Assembly: GCF_002775205.1 (NCBI RefSeq)
Contig: NC_036447.1
Span: 26,704,501-26,768,500, forward strand
Reading direction: 5' to 3'
Length of the DNA: 64,000 nucleotides
Source of the DNA: Xiphophorus maculatus
Lineage: Eukaryota; Chordata; Actinopteri; Cyprinodontiformes; Poeciliidae
Part shown: in pieces, positions 1 through 12,520 of the stretch
Position numbering within the stretch: the first letter of the stretch is position 1
Layout of the letters: every line of letters starts with the position of its first letter
Notes under the pieces: model-generated
Told to the model about the DNA's origin: nothing
Database searches by the model: none
What the model saw: only the letters and a program-made list of their open reading frames with translations
Position numbers and translations under genes: made by a program

Positions 1-156
1 AAGACTTTGGATAGCTGTGAACAGAAGGTGGACGCGCGCTCTTCTCTCGGCTGCTGTTACCTTTACACCTACTGCCGGGTTCAACCCTCTGCAGAGGTCC
101 GACTCCATACCCAAGCCGACACAACAAGCGGCTCGCTCTCCTCTGCCGGACCCACC

Positions 157-3100
157 ATGGCGCTTCAAGCTCGAGCGCTGGTCAGCACTAAATGGCTCGC
201 GGACGCGATAACGACTCGGGGGAAAATGCGCGTCTTGGACAGCTCGTGGTATTTGCCCAAAATGGGGAGAAACGCCAAAAGGGAGTTCAAGGAGAGGCAC
301 ATCCCCGGCGCCGCGTTCTTCGACATAGACCAGTGTAGCGACAAAACCTCCCCCCTGGACCACATGCTGCCGTCGGAGAAAGTTTTCGCAGATTACGTTG
401 GGAATTTGGGAATAGAAAACGACACGCACGTCGTGATATACGACCGCAGCGACTTCGGTGCGTTCTCGGCGCCCCGCGTTTGGTGGATGTTCCGGGTGTT
501 CGGGCATAACGCGGTGTCTCTGCTGAATGGGGGGTTCAGGAACTGGGAACTGGAGGGTCGACCGGTTAGCCATAAGTATGTCAGACCCTCTCCCACCGAG
601 TTCAGGGCGTCCATAAGGCGCTCCTGGATTAAAACCTATGACGACCTGCTGAATAACCTGGACACCAAACAGTTCCAGGTGGTGGATGCCAGGTCCGCGG
701 GAAGATTCCGAGGAGTGGACCCTGAACCCAGAGACAGTGAGTATAAGATAATCCCCCAAATGACTTTCAACTCTGAGCTGTAAGGTGACCGTGACCTTCA
801 CAGTCACCTTGGCAACTCAAGACTGAAAGTCATCTCCAAGCAACACTTCATTAAGGTTTACAGCTACAGAATTCCACTTTTAGGATGTTATTGTCACAAA
901 ATCACTTCCTCCCAATAACCAGCCAATGCTACAAATCAGACACTTGTTTTGTTTTGTGCAGTTTTCCTAAACAGAAAAGTGCAGAACAAGGTTGTTGTTT
1001 TTTCTTTCTTTTTGGGGTAAAAATCTCATAATGTGAACTAAAGACTTGGGCATTTGCTCAACTCTCTGCATGATGGCACAAAAGTGGCACTGCATACTAG
1101 CTTGAACATTTCAAATGGTGAAGTAAGGCAAGGTGGAGGCAGCAGCATCCTGTGGAGATGCCTTTCTTCACCACAAAGTTGCAATGACCAGCGTTAAAGA
1201 TGCAGTATGTAACTTTTATAAAAATAAAAACTGTTTTACATATTGATTTAGACTGTCACCATGTTGTGACATATTATACCGTCATGTCGTGACGGTATAA
1301 TACGAGGTGGATAATCTGTGAAAAGGTCAATCTCCTCCCTGATTATTACTTTTACGCAAAAAATCAATGACATAAACGCTGATAGAGACGTGTTGTTGTT
1401 GCAGAAGGTGCTTCTGTCGACTCGCAGGGGTCGAACATAAATTCTCACTGTGCTTTTCAAATGTTTGTTCTGTAAAACATTTAGCAATAATTTTAAACTG
1501 TGCATCATTTCACAACTCTGTGTTACTTCATGTTGGTGTAACCACACACAATCAAAATAAAGTAGATGGAAAGTTGCATTAATAAATCGAGAAACATGAG
1601 AAAAGTTTAAGAACTTTGAGCTAGCATTTCTAAAAAAAAAAAATTTTTGTGCTGAAATTCAACATTTTTAGTGTTTTCTTCACATGAATGAAAGCGTTTT
1701 GGAAGAATTAGCCATCATAAGAGGATAAAAGTATTGTGTTACCTTTTTTTTACGTGTGGCTTGTCAGACAGCTTCTGTGTTTAGGGAGATGTGTTGGTTT
1801 TCAGTCCTCTGGGTGGAAGTCGAGTGACCACTCTAAAGGTTTTTGTTTCACACAGGAACACCAGGGACTGGATAACGTTTTGAGTTTTTGCACACATCAC
1901 TTAAAATGCTTTCTACTGCAAAAAGACCTTAAATTACACCATCAGATGGAATGCTTTGCAAGGTCAAAATTAGGAAACCCCTAAAAATCTACGTCAAACA
2001 ATAATAGACATGTAAACAATTGAGTCCAACGGGTATCGGAATCAACATAAAAAATATTAGACCAGTGCATTTCTTTGAGATAAAGGAAGGAAAGAAATAA
2101 AACACTAACATGGAGGTGGAGAACTGGGTTGCAGATTGGTAACGTGGAGTATTGACCAAGGGCCTTCTGCGTATCCGGTGTGACCTCGTATGAACTAGGA
2201 AAGGCTTGAGTCACTTAAATGTCATTGGGAAAGTGGAAGAAACTTTAAGTTAAAAAAAAGAGGAAGTGACTCAGTCAGATGTGTCCTCTTTCTAGTTAAC
2301 TTTTTACTAAAATGTGCTTAATATGACGTTCATGTCAAAACTTACACCACTTTAACTACCATGATACTTAAACAATTAGTGGGGCTTTCCACAAACTGTT
2401 TTTAGAAACGGACAAGAATGAACTCAGAGGACTGCTGCAGCTTTACTTAATGTATGAACTGTCTAGTGTGTTCATTAAAATGACTGGTTATTATTATTCA
2501 GTTGCCTGTTCATAATTAAACCTTCACAATTGAGCTGCACAGTCACACTAATAATTGTAACATCATTGTGTTTGATAGGAAAATCACAAAGGGCTGCAGT
2601 ATTTTAAAGGCTGTTATATATCAAGTGCTAAAGGTTCTCACTCTGCATGCTACTCACATAATTGGCTAATTGGATGGACTCTAAGCACTTGATGTCCACA
2701 CCTGGTGCAGATTATTGCGTCTGAGGTGCTGAAGTTCAACAACAGCGGTAGAAAAGAAAGCAAAGAGGAAGACGAATGTGTGATGGTTTACAGTAATAGT
2801 CATGTGAAAAAAAATGCATAAACTCCTAAATAATGATCATATATTGATGTATAATCGTCCTTTAGATGTTTTTGGGAAATAATCTGATAGAAATAGGACT
2901 GAAACGATTCCTCGAGTGATTCGAGTACCTCGATTGTTAAAATTCCTCGAGGAAAATTGATCTGCCTCGAAGCTTTGTTATATGCAGACGGTGCATTATT
3001 TAAGGCACCGAGTTCCGGCCGGGTTATTACTTGCGTTGCGCAGCGCTCTCACTTCCTCCTGAGTTGTTGACGACAGCTACGTGTTAGCAGCATAAGGTCC

Positions 3101-3851
3101 AGTTTTCAAGTTCGGCCTGGGAGGCTTTTATTGATTGATGATAATGTCTGGGTTTTTGTCGTTTTTCGGGGGACCAATGAGGATCCTTAAAATGACTGGC
3201 GCGATGTCACTTCACGTATCAACCACGGACTATAACTTGACCTTTCTTGTTGTAAAAGAAAAGTCAACACTGAAAGTAGTGTTGTAGAAGTTAGAAATAC
3301 TGCCACCTACAGGTGGTAGTTAGCAGGCACTTAAACCCAATGCTATTGACCATCTTTATGGAAAAAAATCTCACAATTATGTATTAGCACAAAAAAATGC
3401 AGGGATCTGTTGATTTTGTGTAATTGCTGTGTTACAATACTGTGTTTTCTGTCTTTTTAAATGTCATAAAACGCCTCTTACTTTTAGCTCTTAGGAACTA
3501 TCTCTAATCAAGAAACAATTCCATAATTATCTCTCTCCTTTCCGTCTCACAGACACTGAGCCCGGCCACATCCCTGGTTCCGCCAGCATTCCCTTTCAGT
3601 CCTGCCTGTCCGAGTCCGGACACTTCCTGCCCAAGGAGAACCTCCGGGAGCTCTTCGTCCGAGCCGGAGTGGACCTCAGCCGCCCCGTGTGCGTGTCGTG
3701 TGGCTCCGGCGTGACGGCGTGCGTCCTGGCGCTGGCGGCCCACGAGTGCGGACACTCTGAGGTGTCCTTGTACGACGGGGCGTGGTCGGAGTGGTACACC
3801 CGTGCCGTTCCCGAGCACGTCATATCCGAAGGCCGGGGGAAGCACTTGTGA
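157..3851 (+). CDS. mpst: 3-mercaptopyruvate sulfurtransferase, two exons
   Basis: Coding exons are 157-736 and 3553-3851 (splice GTGAGT / CAG), giving 292 residues; human MPST has 297. The enzyme moves sulfur from 3-mercaptopyruvate to a thiol acceptor, through a cysteine persulfide, in cytosol and mitochondria. Two rhodanese domains are visible. The inactive first contains [15 protein letters not shown] and [10 protein letters not shown]. The second has the loop CGSGVTA, whose Cys is catalytic. CGSGVTA marks MPST, whereas thiosulfate sulfurtransferase has CRKGVTA. Splicing joins PEPRD to EPGHIPG as in other MPSTs. The C-terminus is SEGRGKHL. I chose ATG 157 because it sits in CCCACCATGG and begins [10 protein letters not shown], matching the family start. 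An in-frame ATG at 7 with no intervening stop would add 50 residues; an out-of-frame ATG lies at 17. The window begins inside or just upstream of the 5' UTR, so the promoter is not seen. Confidence 0.95.
1197..1330 (+). mobile_element. MITE family B terminal remnant with 11-bp hairpin
   Basis: The start GATGCAGTATGTAACTTTTA resembles, in reverse complement, the ends of related copies near 18345 and 36680, so I treat these as one non-autonomous DNA element family. Inside it, TTATACCGTCA (1274-1284) and TGACGGTATAA (1290-1300) form a perfect 11-bp stem with a 5-nt loop. Family assignment to a transposon superfamily is not made. Confidence 0.5.
2897..3130. mobile_element. hAT-like repeat fragment (CTCGAG-rich terminus)
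   Basis: The stretch has repeated TCGAGTGATTCGAGTACCTC-type motifs followed by CCTCGAGG. From memory this is the terminal region of a hAT-type element common in fish genomes. Boundaries are approximate and no open reading frame remains. Confidence 0.4.
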
Positions 3852-4254
3852 TCGGCCGAGAAGACGTAGCGTGGGACTAGATGACGAGAACCTCGTTCAG
3901 CACATAAAGTTACAAAGTTACAGCCAGCCGGGAATCTGGCATGGAAAGAATCAGCCTTCAATTTCTAGTTTAACGTTACAAAGAAGGTTTTTCATCGGCT
4001 CTTAAATGGACACTACGCCACCTTTATTTAATCCATGAGTACACAGAAGTATTTACACATGGATGATTCAGCTCAGATAACTACATCCTGTTTTTGTTCA
4101 TCTTGTGCAAATATATCACAAGTTTTATTGTAACTTATATCCAAAAGTGGGACAGATACTTTTCATCCAATGTGTATACTATTAAAGACAAAGCACCATA
4201 TGAACACTAAAAGTTTTTACTCAGTGTGTTTACAGTTGGAACGGTCATTTTTTA

Positions 4255-4260
4255 AATAAA
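4255..4260 (+). promoter_or_regulatory. mpst: mpst polyadenylation signal AATAAA
   Basis: Canonical hexamer about 400 bases after the mpst stop codon, followed by a T/G-rich stretch. It fits a 3' UTR of about 3852-4280. Confidence 0.7.
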
Positions 4261-4654
4261 GTTTGGGTTTGCTTTCAGCCGTCTCTGTGTGTTCAACACT
4301 GAATGTGTGTTTGGATGTTAAGCAACCTTTCAAGCAACTTTTGGCCCCGTAGAAAACACACAGCACTGATCCGGAGTCTAGATTGCATCGTTTGCTAAAA
4401 CGATGAGCTGAGTCGATGAACTTCTGACCTATGACCTGTACTTTCTAAATGCTGTTTTGTGCACATGATCGCATTCTGATCGTGGAGCATATTTTCCAGT
4501 AAGACATATGCTCATTGCACAACAAAGAAGAAAATAAACAGCATCAAACCGACTTTTAAACAGCAAATCCAGAACTTTCCTGGATTTGCTATAATATGCT
4601 GTTTTTATCAAATTTCATTGAAATCAGAATATCAAAATCAAAAGCTCGAGCAAC

Positions 4655-4970
4655 TGTCCCTGCCGCCTGTTTGACGCTGTGAAGCTCACAGGAAATTAAC
4701 AGCATCCATCGCTATGACGAGAGAAGCGCCGAGCCGTTAATACTGATCCGATATTTGGAAGTGTGGCCAACATGGACTGAATGACTTCATCCACTTCCTC
4801 CGCTGCCAGGGCCACGAAACTACAGACTACAGTTCTAAAACTGCACAGAAAATCAACATCATCGTTCACAACATGTCCTTCTGTTCGCTGACTGACCCGC
4901 TTGAAATTCGGCTGGAGAAATCCACTCCAGTGGGAGTTGGATGAACAACTCCCACTGTTTATTCACTGGA
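4655..4970. mobile_element. Interspersed repeat family D, copy 1
   Basis: Similar to 13580-13960 and, in opposite orientation, to about 32985-33200. Shared pieces are a CACTTCCTCC run, a CTCCTTCTGTTYGC-like piece and the CCAATGGGAGAAATCCC / CCAGTGGGAGTTGG-like end. No coding capacity. I infer a non-autonomous DNA element but did not find clear target duplications. Confidence 0.5.
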
Positions 4971-7900
4971 GGGAGATGAGAATCCACAGGAAATGCTTTG
5001 GAAGGCTGGAAGTGGAAGGAAGCAGTAGAAAGTCTGAACGACTGGAGTTAAGGTAATCATGCACTACAATGAAGAACAATGCTGTGAATTTCTGTGGACT
5101 TTTGGGAAAAATATTCTGGATTTAATTAGCGACACACTATCATCTGTTCTCTCTTTTCGCCTCAAAGGTAACTTCCTTCACAGATTTGATTGTAGTCACA
5201 TGAGAGGAGGCTCCTTACAGCCCAGCGCTGTAGTCATAAGTTTAAGATGTAGGTTTAGATCTGCACCATTTATTTTAATGGGAAACAAACATTAAAATTT
5301 GCCTCAATCATTCTTTCCCTGCATCATACTCCTAAAGCACTAAGGTTATAATTTTCCACATTAGAAAACTCGAGTTGCTTAGAAACTGAGTCAACATAGA
5401 CGATAAAACTTCACACTGCTTCAGAGAAAAACTCACTTCATTAAATAGTCATAAGGAAGCGTGTGTGTGTTTCTCTTCCTTTTTTGGTTTTTCCTGTCCA
5501 GTTAAGGGACAGCAGTCTACGCTTCGAACGTCAGTCTGATGGAGCTACAGATACCAGCAGGGCCATGGGAGAGCAGGTGTTCCCTCTGTAACTGGTGAGT
5601 ATCTCTTTCTGATTAACATACATTTATCTTGGCTTGAACACTTGCACTGGGTTGATCGGGATGGGACTCAGAATGCCTCCGTTTCGTCCACTTTGTCCGA
5701 CACAAACCGACGTATTCTCACACAAGGTGGGCAAAATGATCGAAAGGTCTTTAAACAACTGGAAGAACGTTCGAGACGTGAAACAGGACCAGAGAGATGG
5801 CGCGTTGTTGGGTCGATGACCTGCTGGGTGCTCTCTGACACGCAGCGTGTTGGTGCTGAAACATTATTTGTAGCATTGTGCTACAGGTAGGTATCGAGTT
5901 ACAAATATTGATTCACAACTTTTGCACAATGCATAGGACTAGCCATAAGTTTAGGGATTACAAAACCTACTTGGAGAAATATGACAGGAAGAATGAGATT
6001 TACTCAAAAAGGGGATGTAAGAAAAAAAGTGTTATTGGGAAATGTTAAAAAAAGAGTGATGGTCAGCTGTGACACCGAACTTTCCCTTGACTTCCATTTT
6101 CTGTGGGTAGAATAGTTCCTCTTGCGTTTTCTGACCGTTTTTATTGTCACTTAGCTTAACTACAGCATTTTGTGTGTTTACTTATTATTTTGATAATAAA
6201 TCCCCCAGGAAATCATATATTTTTAGATTGACATTATTTTTGATTAAAATGATTGAGTTCTTTGGATATCTGTGGTGTAATTGCAACACTACCCACATGG
6301 GAGCAGCAATGTTTGAATCACACAGAGACGGATCCAGACTGTTTCATTACACATATTTACTATTGGCGTCTCGTCGAGGTGTGTAAGGTTGTTTTAATCT
6401 TTTAAAACATCACAGTATCCCCCTGTTTTGTCAAAGGCAAACAAAACAGTTGCGACTGGGCCAACAGGGAACTGTCACTAAGTAAAAGACAACATGCAGG
6501 AACTAGAGATGTGAAAGTTCGGCAGAGTTTGTCTGTGGCTCACCAGGAAGCTGAAGTTGAACCCATTGTGGTACTTCAGAAACAGAAGCATCATGTGATC
6601 CAAGTTTTGCTTACAACCACTGACTCGTACCAAACTCTGCGACCTTTAGGTTGGTTTTATGCAGCGCAGTCAGAAGTTTGACTTGGTATTTTTCACCTTT
6701 TCAAAAGAATAAGCAAACAATATTAAGGAAGTCGTCATGACATCATGGCTGAGCAGCGTTTAGCGAATGGGTTGACATTTGGTGACCTACCAGTTTTTCT
6801 AGAGATACATTCCTATGTTGTTGTTTTTTGTTGGTCTGCTTTATCGTTGGATGAACAGCTGAAACCAAATGTTTTACACAAATCTTTTTCTTTTCTTTTT
6901 CTCTGATGTTAGTTTTGGTCAATTGGTTTTTGTCCTTGGACTGGTCGCCAGTCCACTTTTGAAAATGTTTTAAAATGACTTCTAACACGTTAAAAGCTAG
7001 ATTAAAGTTTTAAAATGCACTCATAGATGTCACATTTCGGAGCAATGCATTGTGGGCTGATAAAAGTAAGACTGAGGTGTTTGGCCATTATTAACATTAT
7101 TACATCTGGAAGAATAAGAGGGAAAATTCACCAGTCTTCTCTGTGACTTATGGGAATTCCAGCATCATGTTTTTGGGAGTTTTGCACCAGGAGGGACTGG
7201 TGCACTTCTTAAAACTGTTGATATCATGATGAGGAAAAACACTGTTTCAAAGCCAGTGAAGCCAGTCAGTCCAGGTCAAACAACATTTGACCCAAGTCGT
7301 ACAATTTAAAATGAACTTCTACCAAATGTTAAAATATATTTGTACATCTCTGAATTCAAAGAGTTTTAAGAAAATGAATCATAATTATATCAACCTTCAC
7401 CGTATGTCAACAGGAAGACTTTAGTCTCATTTAATATTTGGGAGATAAAAAAAAAACAGGTTATGCATCTTTTTTATAGTGTAAGAAATCATCTGAGCAC
7501 TGATATATAGATCTAAATATTCTAGGAGTCAACAGCTTGACCCATGAAAAAACGCATAATCCTGCGTTAGTCATTCTAGAAAAACAAAGCCTGCCTGAGC
7601 AAAACAAAAAAAGGAGGGAAAAAAAAGAAGAATCCAAAAAGAGCTGAGGCAAAGGTCAGGTCCATTATACCAGCAGGACTGATTGAGTCTCCATCTGTAA
7701 AAAAAAACAGATCAAAACAAACCCACTCTCCCAGGAAATAGAGATAAAATGCTAAAAGCAACAATCCTCTGTGGTTTTCAGCCTCCTCCATGTTCCTCAG
7801 GCCAGGTGGAGGAGCGAATGTTCAACAGTTTCATTAAGACTGGGTGACATGTTGCTGCTACGTTTTATTATGTTGTACATACGAAGGCTTTGCAACTTTA

Positions 7901-8169
7901 TAAATTTGCTTTGCTGACGCCTTAAAATTAATTATGGGACAGATGAACACGATGCAACTTCTGCGGTCCATTAAAGTCTTTGAGATGTTCTAATGTAAAC
8001 AGTGTGTCTTAGTTATTTCTCTATTTAAATTCTGAATTTAGACATATTCACTGACATATTTAAAACGAACAAAAAAGCAAATTTGTCAGATCTTTTAAAT
8101 TCTGCAGAAGTTGTTTTATTTTTAAAAAACAATTATACTTTTCATTTAAAGCTGAAAGTCTTAAAGCAT

Positions 8170-8985
8170 TTTGTTGACGATTTAGCATCAGCGCCTCTTC
8201 TTCATGAGGACCCTGAGGAAGAACCACCTGTCCTCAGAGATCCTCACGAACTTCTACCGCTGCACCATTGACAGCATCCTCACCAACTGTATTACAGCTT
8301 GATACGGGAACTGCTCTGTCTCCGACCGGCAGGCGCTGCAGAGGGTGGTGAAAACTGCCCAGTATATCGCCGGGGCACCGCTCCCTGCCATCAAGGACAT
8401 CTACAGGAAGCAGTGTTTGAAAAGGGCCGGGAAAATCACAAAGGACTCCACTCACCCAGCACACACACTCTTTTCCCTCCTGCCCTCTGGGAGGCGCTAC
8501 AGAAGCCTACGGACCAGAACCACCAGGCACCAGAACAGCTTGTTTCCCACAGCTGTCACGCTTTTGAACGCCTCCTGACATAAAACATAAACTATAAGGA
8601 CTGTACTCCCCTATCCTCTCATACAACAATAACACATGGACTATCCTCACACATCACGGACTGTTTTCTTCACACACACACACACACACAACCTGTAAAT
8701 TTTATCTGCCATTATTTATCTATAATCCATTCCCTAACATTCTTGTATATTCTGTATATTCTGTATAATCTGTGCATACAGCTCCCATATTTATATTTAT
8801 ACACAATATCTATATCTCTTTGCTATAACCCCTTATAGTCCATACATACATAGTCTTGTACATCCGTAAATAAATATTTATATCTCGTAGAGCACTTCTG
8901 GATAGATGCAAACTACATCTCGTTGCTTGTACTTGTGACAGTGGAATGACAATAAAGTTCAATTCTATTCTATTCTATTCTAAAA
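8170..8985 (+). pseudogene. 5'-truncated non-LTR retrotransposon (LINE) 3' end
   Basis: Conceptual translation gives the C-terminal end of a fish LINE reverse-transcriptase ORF: NFYRCTIDSILTNCITA, then a stop at 8300-8302 (TGA where family members have Trp), then YGNCSVSDRQALQRVVKTAQ and on to [14 protein letters not shown] and ending near 8578. The 3' UTR ends with a TATTC pentamer tail at about 8961-8982 after AATAAAGTTC. Truncation and the stop mark a dead copy. I would place it in the CR1/L2-like group, but the clade is from memory. Confidence 0.8.
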
Positions 8986-9184
8986 ACACTTTGGTGGATG
9001 ACCTGTCTGTAATCATCACAGGTCGCTCGTCTCCAGGTCACCAGGTTTGCCCTGTTTTCTTTGCCTCTCCTGAACATTTAAACCAAGTGTTTTAAAACTC
9101 TTTAAAATTCTACAACAATTAAGAAATCAGTCTCTGAGAGCTGAAAATGTCACCATCGCTGCATTAAATTGTCATAAGGTAAGC

Positions 9185-9251
9185 AATTTTTGAATTTCGT
9201 TGTCCTTGTGACAATGACAATAAAGATTTATCTTATTTTATTTTATCTTAT
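9185..9251 (+). mobile_element. LINE 3' tail fragment
   Basis: TTCGTTGTCCTTGTGACAAT, then GACAATAAAG and a TTTATCTTAT-type low-complexity tail, the usual ending of CR1/L2-like elements in fish. Only the tail is present. Confidence 0.55.
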
Positions 9252-11214
9252 CAAAACGCAGCAGTTTCCAGAAAGGCAGGCTCGCCTTCCTTCAGCTTGG
9301 AGATAAAGTGCTGCGTAAAAAAGGAAGCGGAAAAAAAAAACAACAAAAAAGAAAAACACCATGGGGTTTTCACCCTGCCGTTTCGTATTGCAGATCACAC
9401 AGTTACTATCAACGAAACCACACGCCGCAGTCCAGCCGCAGCTTTGTTGTCAGAGCTTTACGTACGTTTCCCCCAACGTCACTTTAGAGAGGGAGAGCGA
9501 GAAACATGAAGACTACAGATTAGTCACTTTGAGTTCAGGAGGTAAGAAGCGATCAGAAAAGCTGAGAACTCTCTACTGAACAGCGCTGGGAAGGTAGGCT
9601 GCTTTTCTGGCTGATTTTGGTGAACAGGTATTGATTTTAAGCCATCGGTTTTTGATTGACTCTGGCGGGAAGTCATGTCGCCTCGGTCTCGATATCCTGA
9701 TGCAGACGCCGATAAAATCGAGTGTCTGGAGAAAAAAACAGCAGCGCGGGTTCCACTCGTGTCTTTTTCTGATAAGTGAGATAAAACTGTCGTATCGCGA
9801 TAACAGCTTGGCAACATTAAGCAATCGTGAAAGCCTTTTTCTTTAGCTTTTGTTGTGGGACTCTCCTAAAGTTGTTAAATAAAATGATTTAAAAAAAGAA
9901 AGAAAGTATTTTAATGAACTGATGAAACGTCTCCATTTAAGCCACACATGGGGTAAACGTGGAACCATGTGAGGTTTTTAAAACAAACATTTCAGTCGTG
10001 GTAAACGCTCGCAAACATTTAATTCTGTACCTTTTGACTGTATTTTTTTTTTTTTATAGTGAAATGAAAAATCTAAAGAGAAAAGGGAAAGTTTTTGCCT
10101 ATTTGAAATGTGTGGTAAATGCAGGAAACGTGTAGAAAGTGCAACAAGACAGAGAAATGACGCCAACAGTTGAGGAGGTGGGCAGCGACGGAGTCAAACG
10201 TCTCAGAGCATCCAAAGGTCGTAAAGGTGGTAACGTGACCACGTGTTGTTGTTTTTGTATTATTCCAACGTAAACAAACATTTAACCCACTGGCACAGTC
10301 AGGGGATTCAAATTTTCATTGGACGAGAACCGATGAGGGAACGATTTACATCCAGCCACAAGCCCACGCCTTTCTTCCACTGAGCCGTGGCACGCTGTCT
10401 GCTGCCGGGGTTCACATCGCTCACTCCCACATGTCACATCCTGCCGTCGCGCCAGCTTCTCCTTCCATCCACCCACTTTCGCTCAGTTATGAAAAAAAAG
10501 CCATAAATCGTCATCCACAACCAGAAACGGAGGAAACAGAGTCACCTTTGCTTTGTAAATTCTTGGCTGAGGAAACTAGATAAGACGTGACTGATTTAAA
10601 AGTGAACTCAGCTCGGTTGAAATGCCAGATGTTTGATGAGACCAGGGCCGGATTTGCAACGATGTGGGGATCTGGGCTGGATCTAGTTTTGGTGCCCCGT
10701 CCTCTAAAAAAATACATATATATTTTTCTACTAATTCAAATTACAGTTCATTAATAGGTAATCATATACACCAACGTATATGAACTGATGTATGGTAGGT
10801 TTAATATGTTCCCTGTCCAACAGCTCCATGTTGTTCCCAAAGAAATTGACTAAAACTTCAGAATTTTCAAATATCCTGAAATTCTTTTTCTTTATAAAAT
10901 CCCAAAATATTGAGACAACTCACCGGAAAAGTTCAGTTTCAGTAATCGTACTGTTTCTATATTTTCTATAAATATTGGATAACTGTATTAACTCCACCGT
11001 AGTGTAAATATAATCTTGTGGCCTTATTTTATACCCTTCTCCTGATTGATACCTTATTCAATGTGATCACATTACCCATTGTAACTTGTCTGTGGACCGG
11101 AGCAAAAGTTAAACGATGCAAATGGCAAGATAATTATAGGACAACTGGAGCTAACTGTAGGATTATCAGGTTGCCTGTAAGCAATGTGAGACTGAAGGCT
11201 GGAACTAAACCTAC

Positions 11215-11807
11215 GGCTGTTTTCACACCTGACAGGCCGGTAGGATCAGTTGGATTGAGGACCAAAATAGCAACATTTGTTACATTTTCAGCTGGTGTAA
11301 TTCGCATTTGCACAGTACTTTGTCAAATGAACCAAACCTTTGACAAACCTGTTCCCCCCCTCTTGCCTGTGGTGGAGCTGCACCAAGAACCATTGATGAA
11401 GATGATATGAAAGACACGGAGCGCAGCCTCCTCCTTCGCGAAATGTGAACAAAAATGGAGCAGTTGTAAGATTTCTCCTTTGTCTTTGCTAAAAGACTGT
11501 GAGCCATTTTACCTGCTAGCGTTAGACTCTCACATTTGTTTTGGTTGTATTTACCCAGAATCCCCTGCGCTTTAGTCCGCTTCCTCCTTTTGGAGCGGTC
11601 TCCGGTCTGCTTGCGTCGCCACCGGAGTTCACGTCAACCGAACGGAGAGCTAGGCTGTTAGGAGGACCAGAGTTCGATTGCGTATTCACACCTCCACAAA
11701 CGAGGGCTGGTGTGACACCCTGGGGGTGTGAACGCACCCCGATGGGTTCATTCACACCAGTCCCACTTAGTCCGCTTTAATCAAACTATCAGGTGTGAAA
11801 ACACCCT
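11215..11807. mobile_element. MITE family A, copy 1 (both ends present)
   Basis: Begins GGCTGTTTTCACACCTGA and ends TCAGGTGTGAAAACACCC, giving imperfect terminal inverted repeats about 593 bp apart. Related copies are at about 30390-31063, 39242-39780 and 52415-52790, sharing the piece around TTCAGCTGGTG and the ACCCAGAATSCCCTGC motif. It encodes nothing credible; predicted short frames inside are chance. Confidence 0.75.
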
Positions 11808-12399
11808 AAGTGTGCTTCAACTAAGTCCCATATGAAGACCGTGTACAGTTTCACACCGTTTTACTGCTAAACTGACCAGTTATTAGAGGAGGAGAGTTTG
11901 GGAGTGATTTCTAATGTTCTCTAGTTTTTTAGACTTGGAGTTTCATCAAAGGTATGTTCACTTTTTGAGCCACTGCGTTTCATAAGAGGTGCACTCACTG
12001 GTTCTCTATTTTTTTTGCAATGCCACCAAAATAGGCCACTCACTTGGCCTATTTTGTGCTCAAACTCTCCACCTTTCTTCTACTGCACAACTTTAGTGCA
12101 AAACACCAATCACCTTTATGGAATCTACTTTTCCAAGAATACAAAAGCAGCGACATTTATCAGTAAAGAAATGGACAGGCCTCCACCTTTAGTTCAGTCA
12201 GATGAAAGATTTGCACAACTACAATATTCCTTCTTTAAATGCCTCACTTGAAAATAAAAAACAAAAAACCCTGCACTTTCTCTGCTAGATTTCAGCATTA
12301 TTACAAGGTACCAGTCAATAAAAAATTATAGATCAGGACATGACCAAAAGAGTTTTTCTTTTCTTCTTCTTTTATTTCTCGTCAGAAACAAAAGTAGAT

Positions 12400-12520
12400 T
12401 TCCGGGAAGAAAAAGAGGTTAGGAAGTGGTTTTTTTTTCTCTACTTTCTGTAGTTTGTGGTTGTTTTCTTGCTTGGGTCTCTATAAAAACAGAGTGGAAA
12501 AAAAAAGAGAGTCTGCATTT
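12400..12520 (+). promoter_or_regulatory. Candidate immune-type promoter: GAS, ETS, RUNX, TATA
   Basis: In order: TTCCGGGAA (12400-12408, perfect STAT GAS palindrome), AGGAAGTG (12421-12428, ETS), TGTGGTT (12456-12462, RUNX), CTATAAAAA (12481-12489, TATA). A splice-donor-like CAA/GTGAGATAAG follows at 12639. It lies 6 kb upstream of the first il2rb-like ATG and could drive a 5' non-coding exon. This is motif reading only; a chance cluster or a retroelement promoter is possible. Confidence 0.3.

Larger units (their letters stand above)
737..3552 (+). other. mpst intron 1 (2.8 kb) with repeat remnants
   Basis: No coding sequence is supported here. It holds a MITE remnant starting at about 1197 and a hAT-like fragment at about 2897-3130; the rest is AT-rich unique-looking sequence. 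Donor GTGAGT is at 737 and acceptor CAG ends at 3552. Confidence 0.85.
4281..12399. other. Intergenic region, no protein gene recognised
   Basis: No open reading frame here resembles a host protein on either strand. I find MITE family D (about 4655-4970), a broken LINE 3' end (8170-8985), another LINE tail (about 9185-9251) and MITE family A (11215-11807). In mammals KCTD17 lies near MPST; I see no KCTD17-like coding sequence. Confidence 0.6.

Noticed and set aside
5503-5592. Exon-like block CCAG/TTAAGGG to AACTG/GTGAGT with ATG inside
   Set aside because: Splice signals look fair but no frame continues into a recognisable neighbour and no partner exon was found.
9260-9560. Possible promoter and first exon ending AGGAG/GTAAGA
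   Set aside because: The only ATG frames are short or chance, and no downstream coding exon matches; too weak to annotate.
11018-11410. 130-residue open frame, + strand
   Set aside because: It runs into MITE family A; composition and position show a chance frame.
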